Shown piece by piece: positions 35,066 to 45,094 of a stretch of DNA of 64,000 bases (its first letter is position 1; each line of letters opens with the position of its first letter). Made by a program: the position numbers and the translations under genes. The notes beneath the pieces were generated by a model. It had not been told where the DNA came from. It saw only the letters and a program-made list of their open reading frames with translations, and did no database searches. The stretch spans positions 1-64,000 of the forward strand of contig BGZK01000488.1 of NCBI GenBank assembly GCA_005406025.1, written 5' to 3'. Source of the stretch: Eumeta japonica. Taxonomy: Eukaryota; Arthropoda; Insecta; Lepidoptera; Psychidae.

Positions 35066-35175
35066 AAAGTCACTCAAAATTGCGTATAAGAATAACATTT
35101 TTTTATACCTAACAATTTCGACTCACAAATCGATTACGGAATCGCAATCGATTTCTACTTTTACGTAATAAGGCC

Positions 35176-36232
35176 CCCGATTGCCGCTGTCGGGCGGCTG
35201 CAAGTTGATAGTGTATGCAGACGATGTGACTGCGGTGGTCGAGGGTGACAGTAGAGCGGAGTTGGAAAGAAAGGGGAATGCCCTACTCTCGTTGCTGGCG
35301 GAATGGGGAAGGAGGAACCGATTGGCCTTCTCCCCCACGAAATCAGCAACGATGACGCTAAAGAGTAAATTCCAGCGATCTCCCACGTTGAAACTAGACG
35401 GTACTTCGATCGCCGCAGTTGCATACACTAGAGTACTAGGGGTGGGCATTGACAGCAGCCTTAGCTTCGGTGGCCACGCCAGACACATGGGTACACGCGC
35501 GGCTAAATGTTTCGGGAAGGTTTCCCGGGTGTCTGCATCCTGTTGAAGATTACATACCGAGGAACGTTCGTCGCGGCGATTACGTACGCTGCAGCGGTAT
35601 GGTTCCGCAAGGTCAATTACCACGTGGTGCGCAGCGAACTGCTAAGAGCGCAGAGACCTGCCTTGATCCTCATGACCAAGGCATATAGGTCTACAAGCAC
35701 GCACGCGCTGCCGGTGCTGGCGGGGGTCCTGCCTGCCGACCTGGAGGTCGTTAGACGCGGGGAGGTGGACATCGAGCGAGAAAGCAAAACCAATACGGAG
35801 ATTTCGGCCATATTCACCAAATCTACAGAAAAAATATACGAAATATGGCAGGAGCGTTGGGAGGGTGCGCCGGAGGGTAAGGAGCTATACTCATTCTTTC
35901 CCGATATCAGGGAGAGAATGAACAACGACACCATCGAGCCCGATTACGTTTCTTCGCAGATGCCCACCGGGCATGGTTGTTTCCGAAAGAGACTATATGA
36001 CATGAAGTTGAGTGAAAGAAAGGATTGTGATTGCGGATGGAACGAGGAGACGAGGGATCATGTGCTGTGGCACTGCCCTCTGTACGATGATGAACGCAAG
36101 ATGATGGATGCTTTGGAGTATACGACGATAGGCCCGGTTCACTTTGCGGACCTCACGAGCACCAGGGGCAACTTCTACGCATTCAGAGGTTTCTGTAAGG
36201 GATGGCATGTAAAGAGAAGTATGATTAAATAA
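35176..36232 (+). pseudogene. LINE D ORF2 3' part: RT catalytic box to C-terminal zinc motif
   Basis: It resumes the RT with LPLSGGCKLIVYADDV (the YADD catalytic pair at 35214-35225), then the thumb region with LGVGIDSSLSFGGHARHMG. After a frameshift near 35510 the frame is open to 36232: TYRGTFVAAITYAAAVWF, then a Glu/Lys-rich spacer and the C-terminal motif CDCGWNEETRDHVLWHCPLY (about 36029-36088), the CCHC knuckle of R1-clade ORF2. No DGS or AHxGN box of RNase H occurs between RT and zinc motif, unlike elements A, B, C, E and F. The protein ends GWHVKRSMIK. Confidence 0.85.
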
Positions 36233-36426
36233 AGGGTATAAAAGGGATGATTCGAGAGAGACGCACGGACGAGTACTTTGTGTAATGTGACGTATGAAGC
36301 CTTAGGCGGCAGGCTCGCTAGATCGTAGATTTGGATTTGATCAGAACAGATTTAGGGGTCCCTCAGACCCCGCGTTTCGGCCTTTATCACCCTTCTGGTG
36401 GGCAAGGTCTGGGTGGAGGTGGAATA
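36233..36426 (+). other. LINE D 3' untranslated region
   Basis: About 190 bp containing GGGGTCCCTCAGACCCC (36355-36371), a short hairpin with 6-bp GGGGTC/GACCCC arms. No poly(A) or CCTAA separates it from LINE E, whose homology with LINE B begins near 36427. Confidence 0.5.
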
Positions 36427-36429
36427 ATC

Positions 36430-37528
36430 TGATCCTCTCGAGGCCGCTCCCTCTAGACATAAGTGTGAGGGAAGTAGCCTGGTTATACAAGGTAAAGCGC
36501 GGAAAACCTTTGAGACATATGTGCCGACAGGGAGCTCGAGAGCCCCATGGAATTCTGCAAATTGCCGCATCCTGCGCACGCTCCCGAGCTCGAGTTCGAG
36601 AGTGTGGAGGACCTGGATCTGACAACGCTGGACCGACTCGCAATAGTCGGGCCGCACATTTATGCCGACGGTAGCAAAATCGAAGGTAAAGTTGGTGCGG
36701 CTTTGACGGAATGGCGGGACGAGGTGGAATCTGGGAACTCCGCATATCGACTCGAGTCCTTCTACACAGTATTCCAGGCAGAAATGTTCGCCCTGCATCG
36801 GACAATAAAGAGGGTCCAAAAGGGCAAGGATCGACTGGTCAACATCTTTAGTGGCTCAAAGTCATCGTTGCAGATGTTGACCGGTCCCACAACCTACAAC
36901 CCTCTGGCCCATGCAGCAAGGCGGGACATACTGGATATCGTTGCGGAGGGCAGGAGAGTGCGCCTATTCTGGGTGCAAGCTCACGAGAACCACGGGAAAC
37001 GAGCGTGTTGACCTCGCCAGGAACGCCGCCTTTAAGAAAACTACAGCAGACTATGATCGTTTTTCGCTGTCGTTTGCCAAAAAGGCGATTAGGGCGGTAA
37101 GCCTGGAAGTGTGGCAAAAGAGATACGTCGAAGGAAGCACTAGTGAAATAACCAAGTGCTTCTTTCTCCGAGTGAAAGAGGCGTACAGGATCCTCTCAGG
37201 AGTCGGTATGACGCCCTTCTTGGCGCAGGCCCTCACGGGACACAGCGGATTCGCCCAGTATCTACACAGATTCAAACTGGCGAATTCGCCGTACTGCGCG
37301 TGCGCCCCGGATAAGACTCAGGATCTACTGCACGTTCTGGAAGAATGCCCGATCTTTCTGAAGGAGCGTGCGGAGACCGAGGTGGGCATTGGCGTCCGAA
37401 TCCTGAGGGAGAACTTCCCTGACCTCCTAAACGATTATAAAAACTGCAAAATGTTTTTTACGTTCTGCGAAGGGGTGGTAAAGAAGAGTGGAATGAAAAA
37501 CGGGTCGACAGCAAAATTTAATAGTTAA
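36430..37528 (+). pseudogene. LINE E ORF2 C-terminal part (RNase H and zinc motif)
   Basis: 36547-37011 is open and contains the RNase H start IYADGSKIEGKVGAALTEW, the catalytic glutamate region VFQAEMFALHR, and FSGSKSSLQML, where the usual Asp-Ser has become Gly-Ser so the third catalytic Asp is missing. It continues LFWVQAHENHGKRAC to a stop; a frameshift gives GNERVDLARNAAF. The second frame then runs to 37528 and includes ITKCFFLRVKEAYRILSG, the zinc motif YCACAPDKTQDLLHVLEEC (about 37292-37348) and the C-terminus. It is truncated at the 5' end and broken by one frameshift. Confidence 0.8.
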
Positions 37529-37654
37529 AAGCCGTAATGGCAGTACTTTTTGGTACAATTGTAAAAGCGCAACCTTAGTTGACACAGGAATGTTAAAAGT
37601 AGTTATATAAATGACAAAAGACAGAGAAGTATAAATAAGTTACATTACTAATAC

Positions 37655-38000
37655 AATGAAAATGTAAAAATGCATATTGACAAAGTGTAAAATTGTAAAT
37701 CGGCAGAAAAATGTTACATATGATTAAATCACATTATTAACACAATGAAAATGTAAAAATGCATATTGACAAAGTATAAAATTGTAAATAGGCTAAAAAT
37801 GTTGCATATGATTAAATTAAATTACTGACACAATGGAAATGTAAAATGCATATTGATAAAGTGTAAAATTGTAAATAGGCTAAAAAATGTTACATATGAT
37901 TAAATTAAATTACTGACACAATGGAAAAGTAAAATTCATATTGACAAAGTGTAAAATTGTAAATAGGCTATAAATGTTGCATACGATTAAATTAGTAAAT
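37655..38000. repeat. 89-bp tandem repeats in the LINE E 3'UTR
   Basis: Four copies, starting near 37656, 37744, 37833 and 37921, of a unit containing GCATATTGACAAAGTGTAAA, ATTGTAAATAGGCTA and ATGATTAAATTAAATTACTG. They differ by a few substitutions and short indels. Later sequence to 38213 is A-rich. Confidence 0.9.
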
Positions 38001-38213
38001 AAGAAATGAAGGTTGGGGAAAAAAAATAATAAAATAAAAGAAATTAAAATGAGACTAAAAAGAAAAAAAAATAAAGACTGCTAATACTTATTACAAATTC
38101 CCACTACAACCTAAATATAAAAGGCTGCGCAAAAGAGATGAATTAAATCTGACAAAAAGCAAAAAAGGACTGTCGCGAAATGTGCGACAAGAGAGGAAGA
38201 GAAAAAAAAAGAG

Positions 38214-38224
38214 CCTAACCTAAA
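38214..38224. repeat. Innermost telomeric repeat remnant
   Basis: CCTAACCTAAA follows the A-rich tail of LINE E. No CCTAA tract is seen at larger coordinates, so this marks the inner edge of telomere-linked DNA in the window. Confidence 0.7.
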
Positions 38225-38359
38225 CGAATCTATATCTGTGATTGCAGTGTTCGAAAGCTAATCGTATGTACGAAAAATCTTGTCATAGGTCCCAACTAAG
38301 TCGGACGTAACGTCTCCGAGATATGCTAGACGCGATATTTTCACCATAAAAACGAATAA
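38225..38359. other. Non-coding flank inside the telomeric remnant
   Basis: No gene, RNA or repeat recognised in this short AT-rich stretch. Confidence 0.4.
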
Positions 38360-38650
38360 TTCGAATTCAATTCGATTTTTATTCAATTTCAATTAAATTT
38401 CAATCAGATTTTAATTCGATTTCTATTGGATTTGAATTTGAATTTTAATCGATTTGAATTCGATTAAATTCGATTTGTATTCGATTCCAATTCGAATTTA
38501 ATTCGATTTCATTTTGATTTCAACTCGATTTCAAATCTTTCTGAATTAGATTTGAATTAGATTTCAATTCGATTTTAAATTCGATTTCAATTCTTTTTTA
38601 ATTTGATTTCAATTCGATTTTAATTAAATTTCAATTCGATTCCTATTTCA
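38360..38650. repeat. AATTCGATTT-type minisatellite
   Basis: About 290 bp of degenerate 10-12 bp units around AATTCGATTTCA, repeated roughly 25 times with substitutions. Confidence 0.85.
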
Positions 38651-39055
38651 ATTAGATTATTGTGTGAAAACTAAAACTATAAGTGGGCACGACGTTAGCA
38701 AAACATTTGTAAACAATCAGTCAAACATGTAAAAACAATGACATGCTTTGTGAATACAAACGTAATAAAATGTACAAATGCATTTCGAAAGTACAACCGA
38801 TTATTATATATATAGAAACAAAATAAAACAAAACGAAAAGGTTTCTTTACGTTATTTAATTTCAATATCAAATATAAATGCAAATAATAATTCGAGTAAC
38901 AAAGATCTGCGTCGACTAGTACACCAGCCCTCTGCTCTTCCTTTAATATAAAATAGAAGAGAGCTAACGTTATTCACTAAAAATTTACAAGATTAAGGTA
39001 CGTAGTTTTGGTACTTTAGATGTTCATATTTTGGTAGGTTTCCGCAGATGATATC
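38651..39055. other. AT-rich stretch without recognised features
   Basis: Nothing supportable is seen; short open frames have no family signature. Confidence 0.4.
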
Positions 39056-39228
39056 TCAAGCGGCGGGAGCAGGAGCGTACAGATGACGACAATTGCGTTC
39101 GTTTTCGGCTCCCAGCGCCAGCGTACGCCCTTGCGCGGCGATGCGCGTTCTGCGGCGACGACGCGCGGCATGGCCGTCCGCCGCCAACGTCTCCGTCACC
39201 CGCACTTCGTGCCTGTCACCCATTAGTA
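39056..39228 (-). CDS. Possible coding exon of an unidentified gene
   Basis: A GC-rich island in AT-rich surroundings encodes, on the - strand, a basic peptide starting at an ATG at 39226-39228 (MGDRHEVRVTETLAADGH), then an Arg-rich run (AARRRRRTRIAAQG), ending CRHLYAPAPAA and a stop at 39056. The compositional jump suggests an exon, possibly a last exon because the stop is in frame. A CAG acceptor-like site exists just inside the ATG. No domain is recognised, and a CpG-rich non-coding patch or TE fragment is equally possible. Confidence 0.25.
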
Positions 39229-39268
39229 AACACGACAACATTAAATATTTAATAAAATTGTATAACAA

Positions 39269-39755
39269 TCAGAATTGATTCTGAAAATAATTACTTCCCT
39301 AAACGATTTTTCATCATAGCTATAAGGAAATTCAGTCGATTGCAACTTTCAAGATAATAGCGCACCACCTATTGAAAATTATTGAGAGCTTTCTAAGTTT
39401 CATCAATAATTGTGTCAAATGCAAACCATAAATTTGAGCTAAATTTAGTAAATGGTATTTTACTTGATATTTTATTCATTTTTCAATAAATTGCCGTTTT
39501 AATGGTAATACTGCACAGAATACCTACATATTGTAGTTGTAGTTGTACCTACATATTGCCACCTACAAATTGCTTTAAAGTACTTTTTAATAATGAATCC
39601 AAGATAACACAACAAACTGAACTCAACTGATCAAATTGTGGTAGAAAAATACCATAGCCAACGTAACTGCAGCACAAAAATGGGCCGACTTGACTGGTGA
39701 AATACCACTCTCACAGAATACGGACATGAAATAACGTTACTTTTACTATGTTACT
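39269..39755. other. AT-rich stretch without recognised features
   Basis: Only short direct repeats (ACCTACATATTG twice near 39524-39557) are visible. Confidence 0.4.
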
Positions 39756-39950
39756 GTTACTCTTGGCAAAGTGACTGAGAGTTCAGATGGCTCACTCCCC
39801 CTCCCCTTCCCAAAAACGAGATTCCTCTCCATAACCCTCCCCTAGAGACCGGCAACACATTGGTGACTCCTGTGGGGTTACGAGTGCCCATGGGCGGCAG
39901 TGACCATATACCCTCTGATGGCTCGTCTACTAGATTGACCCTCAACTATG
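39756..39950. repeat. Dispersed repeat fragment of a type common in Lepidoptera
   Basis: A GC-richer patch contains GACCGGCAACACATTGGTGA and GAGTGCCCATGGGCGGCAGT. This motif pair (CCGGCAACRCA followed by RTGYCCATGGGCGGC) is one I recognise from interspersed repeats that are very frequent in moth and butterfly genomes. It contains an open frame on the - strand that looks incidental. Parent element not determined. Confidence 0.5.
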
Positions 39951-40461
39951 TTATACAGAAAGTTGTAATCGAGTCTGTAAGCAACATTTGTATTTAAAGT
40001 TATATTTAAAGCAATAAATTTTTATTTTTCAGGTTACATATAACACTTGAAATAAATAATTATATTAATAATTCACCACTAATTCGAACACAGTTCTTAT
40101 TAATATAAAGTACATATAATAACAACCACAATAAAACTATCATTAAAACTTGATCATCAACCCGATAAAAAGTCTGGCTATGTCCACAAATCTTTTCCTA
40201 GAAATCATTGACAAGGAGAATGCCCACGGATATTTTTTTTATAAATGTTTTGTTTAATATATATTTTATGATTCTTAAAATGTATATCTGTCTTTCTAAA
40301 TGACCCTCGTTTGACCGATCGACATGAAAATTTGTATATAGAGCACATAGAAAGTTTTGCACTCCTGACCGTTCATAAATGTTTAATTTCGAATTCTATA
40401 CTTTTCAACACAAAAGAAACTCATTCATTGGTTAAAATATTTTTAAGGCATTAACGCGCGT
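39951..40461. other. AT-rich stretch without recognised genes
   Basis: Near 40280-40340 lies ATGACCCTCGTTTGACCGAT with GACATGAAAATTTG, a phrase often seen in dispersed insect repeats. Nothing else is supportable. Confidence 0.35.
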
Positions 40462-40531
40462 AACTGTTTTCAACACAAGTTTGAAGTTCGTTGCGTATTA
40501 ACTGTTTTCAACACAAGTTTGAAGTTCGTTG
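40462..40531. repeat. 32-bp direct repeat
   Basis: AACTGTTTTCAACACAAG and the following 14 bases occur at 40462-40493 and again, identically, at 40500-40531 (period 38 bp), just upstream of a mariner remnant. Confidence 0.9.
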
Positions 40532-40589
40532 TCCATAGCAAAAGTGGAATTAATGCGAAAAACTATTAGGGCGAGGATTTTTTTAAATT

Positions 40590-40870
40590 TTAAAAGTTCA
40601 CTGTCTCCGCAAAACTGCACTGCTAGACTTCAAAATGCTTTTGGGAGGGAAGCATCTCATTTAAGCACTGTAAGGCGATGATATGCAGAATTTAATCGTA
40701 GCTGTGTTCTCTCCATTATGAAATTCATGAAGGTCGGCCCTCAACTGCGATCACTGAAGGAAATGTGGCTACTGTCAGGCAATTGAAGAAAACCGGCGTA
40801 TCATCTATGAGAAGATTCGAGAACATTTGGGGATTGGTATAAGGCAAATTTAAAAAATCTTACACTAACA
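40590..40870 (+). pseudogene. mariner transposase N-terminal (HTH) remnant
   Basis: Translation gives NAFGREASHLSTVRRWYAEF (40636-40694), then VATVRQL, ENRRIIYEKIREHLGIG and a KILH box, spread over frames. These match in order the two helix-turn-helix motifs of mariner transposases, with HVTYREI-type sequence replaced by RRIIYEKI. The protein would bind the TIRs of its own element. Several frameshifts and stops are present, and the catalytic part is absent here; the next mariner piece on the same strand is at 46040-46580. Confidence 0.75.
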
Positions 40871-41254
40871 TTTAAAAGTTATAAAACCTCAAAATTTACA
40901 TTAGTGTTTTATAGGAAATTTGAATTTCCCTCATAAAATGATAATTAGATAACAGCTTCTGAACGAGATATCGTAGGGTTATTCTGATGGATTCATAATT
41001 CGTATTGATTAAAAGTAATTTTTTTTGCATTTATAACTCGATTCAGTCGATGGATCATAATTGAGAAGAAATTCAAAAGCTTTGAATATGTATTATAATT
41101 GTCAGTCTGATTCAATCCTTCATTAGATTGATCTGTCATCTGTCATTTGTGACAGGTATTTGAAAAACAAATTTCTCTCAGGGAAATATTTTAACCATTC
41201 AATCTTCTCCGGTCTAGATCAGTATTTATCGTGGGATCCTTGCTTAAGTAACAG
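40871..41254. other. Stretch without recognised features
   Basis: AT-rich; contains a CATCTGTCATTTGTGACAG near-palindrome at about 41136-41155. No gene is seen. Confidence 0.35.
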
Positions 41255-41492
41255 AATTATTTTCTTTCACACCCGCAAGTATGGATGTTTGATATCTGGA
41301 TGCGCTGACGCCGGTTAGGAAGTGTACAGCGTTCCATTCCTGAGGCAACTTAGCCCGCAACATTTTTGCTAAAATGCATCTGCCTGCACTGCCTACTGCC
41401 GAGGTTCTCATCACAGATGGGAGTCCAAGAACAAATATAGGTGGGAAGTAAACCCAGTTCAATGTTCGAAATCAGGTACCTTAATCTCTTTA
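41255..41492 (-). repeat. Dispersed repeat, copy 1 (inverted copy at 63182-63425)
   Basis: About 240 bp matches 63182-63425 in the opposite orientation, including ACCTCGGCAGTAGGCAGTGC and CCCAGTTCAATGTT read on the corresponding strands. Identity by eye is about 80 percent. The 72-codon open frame on the - strand in copy 1 is not conserved as an open frame in copy 2, so this is probably a non-coding interspersed repeat. Confidence 0.8.
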
Positions 41493-41571
41493 TCAGCTCT
41501 CCAGGAAAAGAGGCTGTTTCAAATTTATCTCAAAATTTGTTTGTAAACATCATTTTGTATATATATATATA

Positions 41572-41829
41572 TAAAGAAAATCACTACACTAGTGTGTCGC
41601 TTTTCTTAACCATTTTAAACTTGCCGCCTTATCCACAGAGTTTCATAGACATCGATGTCAGTGTCATGTATCAAATATCATGACTATTAGGTTATGGTAT
41701 TTATGCTAAATAGTGTATCGTACAGAGTTGATTTCCAGTTAAAAGAAATATCTAAACCTGAAGTAAAGGCTCTAAATGTTGTTTTTTTGTCTTTACAGAA
41801 AAACGCAATTTCGTCTTTATTTCACTCAT
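41572..41829 (+). repeat. 5' LTR of the gypsy element
   Basis: Starts TAAAGAAAATCACTACAC and ends TTTATTTCACTCAT; matches 45516-45773 over its full length with only a few substitutions. Confidence 0.9.
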
Positions 41830-41881
41830 CAGAGTGTGATAATATTATAAAACAACATTTTCTGCAATAATTTCAAGAAAA

Positions 41882-42837
41882 ATGGAGAAGTCGAGGTTTG
41901 ATTTTGCTGTGAAAACTTCAACAGATGGAAAATCAAACATTGTTTGCATAACCTCTATAGGTACACCAGATGGGCATATTTTTGCTATACCGGTCGAATA
42001 TAAACTTGCAAGTTTACATCTAGCAGTTACAAGTACTTCAAGTTATATCAAGGTAAAGAAAACATTAAATAAAAGGCACCAAACAAGAAAAATTTGGATA
42101 ACTTTAACAGATGAGATATGAAAGACATATTTGGATGAAGCACAAAACTTACAATTTAACGATTATTACCTGGAAGAAATCATGGAAAACACGAATGATT
42201 GTAAATCTTTATCCACCGGTTCAAATCAAAATTTGGAAAAACTATTAGAAAAATTACTCGAAGAAAAACAAAGTAAATCTGAAACTCAGAATTTAGGGAA
42301 AATTTCAAAGGATTTTATGATTGACAAATTCACGGGTAGAAATGCAAACGCTAACCAATGGATAAAAGGTTTCAATAATGTGAACGTTTTCATATCGACG
42401 AGGACAAAAAGAAAATGGAATTCTAAAAAACCTTTTGGAATATGCCAGTATGGATTGGTACTATTGTACGTTGATAAAATTTACAGTTGAATCAGAGTGG
42501 AATAAATGGAAAAAAAATTTCTATGACATTCGCAAACAAAGGTTGGTCACCCACCAGATATGCTCTTACCTTTAAATATCAAACGGGTTCACTGCTAGAT
42601 TATGCATTAAAGAAAGAAAAGTTATTATTAGGTGAGGAAGTCGATAGATACTGGACACTTATAGACCTTATCGCATTGGGCCTGCCTAACTATCTGACTG
42701 ATAAGACTGGCCGAGAGACTTTACAAGAAACCGATGACCTCTACAATGAGTTAGGGAGATTGGAACATCTTGTTGGAAAGAATAAGCATGAAAAAAAAAC
42801 TACACATACTCTGATACGAAAAACAAAAAAAAATTGA
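41882..42837 (+). pseudogene. gypsy gag, frameshifted
   Basis: The ATG at 41882 opens MEKSRFDFAVKTSTDGK. After a stop at 42119-42121 the protein continues in another frame with DKFTGRNANANQWI (about 42326), a capsid-like stretch, and in the next frames EYASMDWYY and NKGWSPTRYALTFKYQTGSL, then RYWTLIDLIALGLPNYLTD. This resembles capsid sequence of insect gypsy-like elements, in which DKFxGxNxNAxxWI marks the start of the capsid N-domain. It ends Lys-rich near 42837. No zinc knuckle is evident. Three frame breaks are present. Confidence 0.65.
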
Positions 42838-42978
42838 AGAAAAAATACCATGTCAAATCTGCATCATTGAGAAAAAAGGGAAAGGTTCCCATCCTAGAGA
42901 ATTGTTGGTTTAAACAGAAAAATCAAAGCAGAGTCGTGAAAAGTGTTAATAACTCTGAATTAGAAATTGAATTAAATA

Positions 42979-45041
42979 ATGAGAATCCAAAAAAAACTAG
43001 AGATACCACCATTAATAAAAGTAAGTTTGCTATTGAACGACACATTACAAGATTCTGGAATTTATTATTCGGGTTCAAATGTGTCGTTAATTAATGCTAA
43101 ATTATTGAAATTCCAAGAAAAAGAACTCTCTGATAATAAACAAACAGCAAATTTGAAAATTATTAATGGTGAGAAAAACAAAAGGAACGGTATCATTAAA
43201 AATAAAAATCTATACTATTGAAAAAAATATGGATATATATTCGTAATAGATAATGAAAATTTCCATTATGATTTTCTAATCGGTTTGGACTGCATCAAGA
43301 ATTTTAAACTAATGCAAAATGAATACTTGGCTATTATACAATGTAATTCTAGAGAAGAGAAAAAAGCTCCTCAATGAAGAAGATATGAAGACTAAGGACT
43401 CAAATAGTAATACTTCTAATTTAACAGATGTCAAAACACCGAATGTACTAGATGACAGAAGAAACAAAGATGTTTCTTCAAACTCTGACGTATCAAAACA
43501 AGATATTAACAGATGTGAAGTGAACTTTAACGAACATATAAATTTGGATGAATTTGAAATTGTAGTAGATCACTTGGATTTACATCAACAGGCAGAAATT
43601 GATACATTATTAAGAAAATACAAATCCGTCTTTGCTAAGGATAAATACGACGTCGGCACTATACGAGATTATGAAGCACATATAGATTTGATGGTAGATA
43701 AATATTGCGCCAAACGTCCGTACAGATGCACCGTTAATGATAGGAAAGAAATCAAAGATAAAGTATCACAATTATTGAAGATGAAGTGATTGAGGAATCC
43801 TATAGTCCATTTGCTGCTCCGGTTACCCTGGCATATAAAAAAGATGATTATAAAAAAACAAGACTATGTATAGAATTCAGAGAATTGAACAAAATTGTTG
43901 TACCACAATCACAGCCATTTCCCTTGATAGAGAATTTGATGATAAAAACTGTTGATTGTAAGTATTTTTCTACTTTCGACATAAATTCAGCATTTTAGTC
44001 GATTCCTTTAAAAGTACAAGATAGGTACAAAACTGCGTTTGTTACACAAGAAGCCCATTTTCAATGGACTTCCTGGCCTTCCATTTGGCTTAAAAACGGC
44101 TCCGGCCATATTCCAAAGAATATTGAGTAACATAATCAGAAAACACAAACTCTCCGATTTCACAGTGAATTTTATTGACATTTTGATTTTTTCTAAAACA
44201 TTTGAAGAACACATGCAACATTTGTCTAGATTACTTGAGGCCATTCTATCGGAAGGATTTAGATTGAAATTTTCGAAATGTAATTTTGCAAACAATTATG
44301 CCAAGTATTTAGGCTACATAATATAAAATAATTCAGTAAGACCTCTTAAAGATTATTTAACTACTGTGAAAAACTTCCCGATTCCAGAAACAAGAAAAAA
44401 TATACGCCAATCCCTCAGTAAAGTAAACTTTCATCATAAATTTATACCACACAGTGCTATTATCTTAGACCCCTTACACAATTTATTACGGAAAGATGTA
44501 AAATGTATGTGGTCGAAAGAATGCCAGGAATCATTTGACTGAATCAAAGAATTATTATGTTCCAAACCAATTTTAAGAATATTTGATCCTGGACAACCCA
44601 TAAAAATATACACAGATGCTAGCATTAAAGGAGTGGGAGCCATATTAAAACAAGAAGATAAAACTGGCGTCAGTAAACCTGTCGCGTACTTCCAAAAAAA
44701 TTGACAGAAAGTCAAAAAAAAAGAAGGCGATATGTCTAGAATGTCTGGCAATAAAAGAAGCCGTAAAATATTGGCAGCACTAGCTTATGGGAAAGGAATT
44801 TGTGGTATATTCACATCATAAGCCATTGAAAATTTTAAACATCAAAGCTACAACTGATGAAGAACTTGGAGATTTGACGCATTACTTATCTCAATACAAT
44901 TTCAAGATAAAATATAACCCGGGACGATCAAATCAGGAAGCAGACTGCTTAAGTAGGAATCCAGTCTTAGAACCTGATGAAAACACTGATTATTTTTTTA
45001 AGAGTTGTGAATTTAATAAACCTGAAGGATATTCAAGATGA
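42979..45041 (+). pseudogene. gypsy pol: protease, RT and RNase H, frameshifted
   Basis: The protease region has YYSGSNVSLINAKLL near 43075, where the aspartate expected before SGSN is Tyr, and FLIGLDCIKNF near 43275. The RT has RPYRCTVNDRKEI, EESYSPFAAPVTLAYKK, TRLCIEFRELN and FSTFDINSAF with a stop where the motif normally continues. GLPGLPFGLKTAPAIFQR follows, and the catalytic box reads NFIDILIFS (44168-44194), one residue short of the usual Y/F-I-D-D-I. RNase H shows IYTDASIKGVGAILKQ (44610) and ends NPGRSNQEADCLSRNP (about 44920-44968). Frame breaks occur near 43215, 43786, 44000, 44325 and 44700. Confidence 0.85.
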
Positions 45042-45094
45042 CCAACGTACAAATATAGATCTGCAGAATAGTAAAAACAAATTTATACTGGAAA

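Larger units (their letters stand above)
30534..35171. mobile_element. Nested DNA element with TIRs, inserted in LINE D (GGCC duplications)
   Basis: The ends are inverted: left TTATTACCTAAAAG at 30534 and right, read inward from 35171, TTATTACGTAAAAGTAGAAATC. GGCC flanks both ends (30530-30533 and 35172-35175). Removing the element and one GGCC joins the two LINE D RT halves in one frame, from DVFRG into LPLSGG and the YADD box, which supports these exact boundaries. Inside are a Harbinger transposon, a palindrome of 120-bp repeats and short AT-rich arms. Apart from the Harbinger genes no transposase is seen, so the outer element is probably non-autonomous. Its superfamily is not clear. Confidence 0.7.
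28491..36426 (+). mobile_element. LINE D: R1-clade retrotransposon without RNase H, split by a DNA transposon
   Basis: The LINE is present in two parts, 28491-30533 and 35172-36426, separated by a 4.6-kb element with 4-bp GGCC duplications. The left part has ORF1 with zinc knuckles, the endonuclease and a piece of RT; the right part starts a few codons before the catalytic YADD box. Its protein differs clearly from A/B/E and C/F, and no RNase H lies between RT and the final zinc motif. A (CTAAC)4 tract precedes it. It is therefore a third telomere-associated LINE family, 5'-truncated and internally deleted. Confidence 0.8.
36427..38213 (+). mobile_element. LINE E: 5'-truncated R1-clade element of the A/B family
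   Basis: Similarity to LINE B starts near 36427, corresponding to B around 17380, covers RNase H and the C-terminal zinc motif, then a 690-bp 3'UTR with internal tandem repeats. The A-rich tail ends directly at CCTAACCTAA (38214-38223). This is the innermost telomere-linked LINE in the window. Confidence 0.8.
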
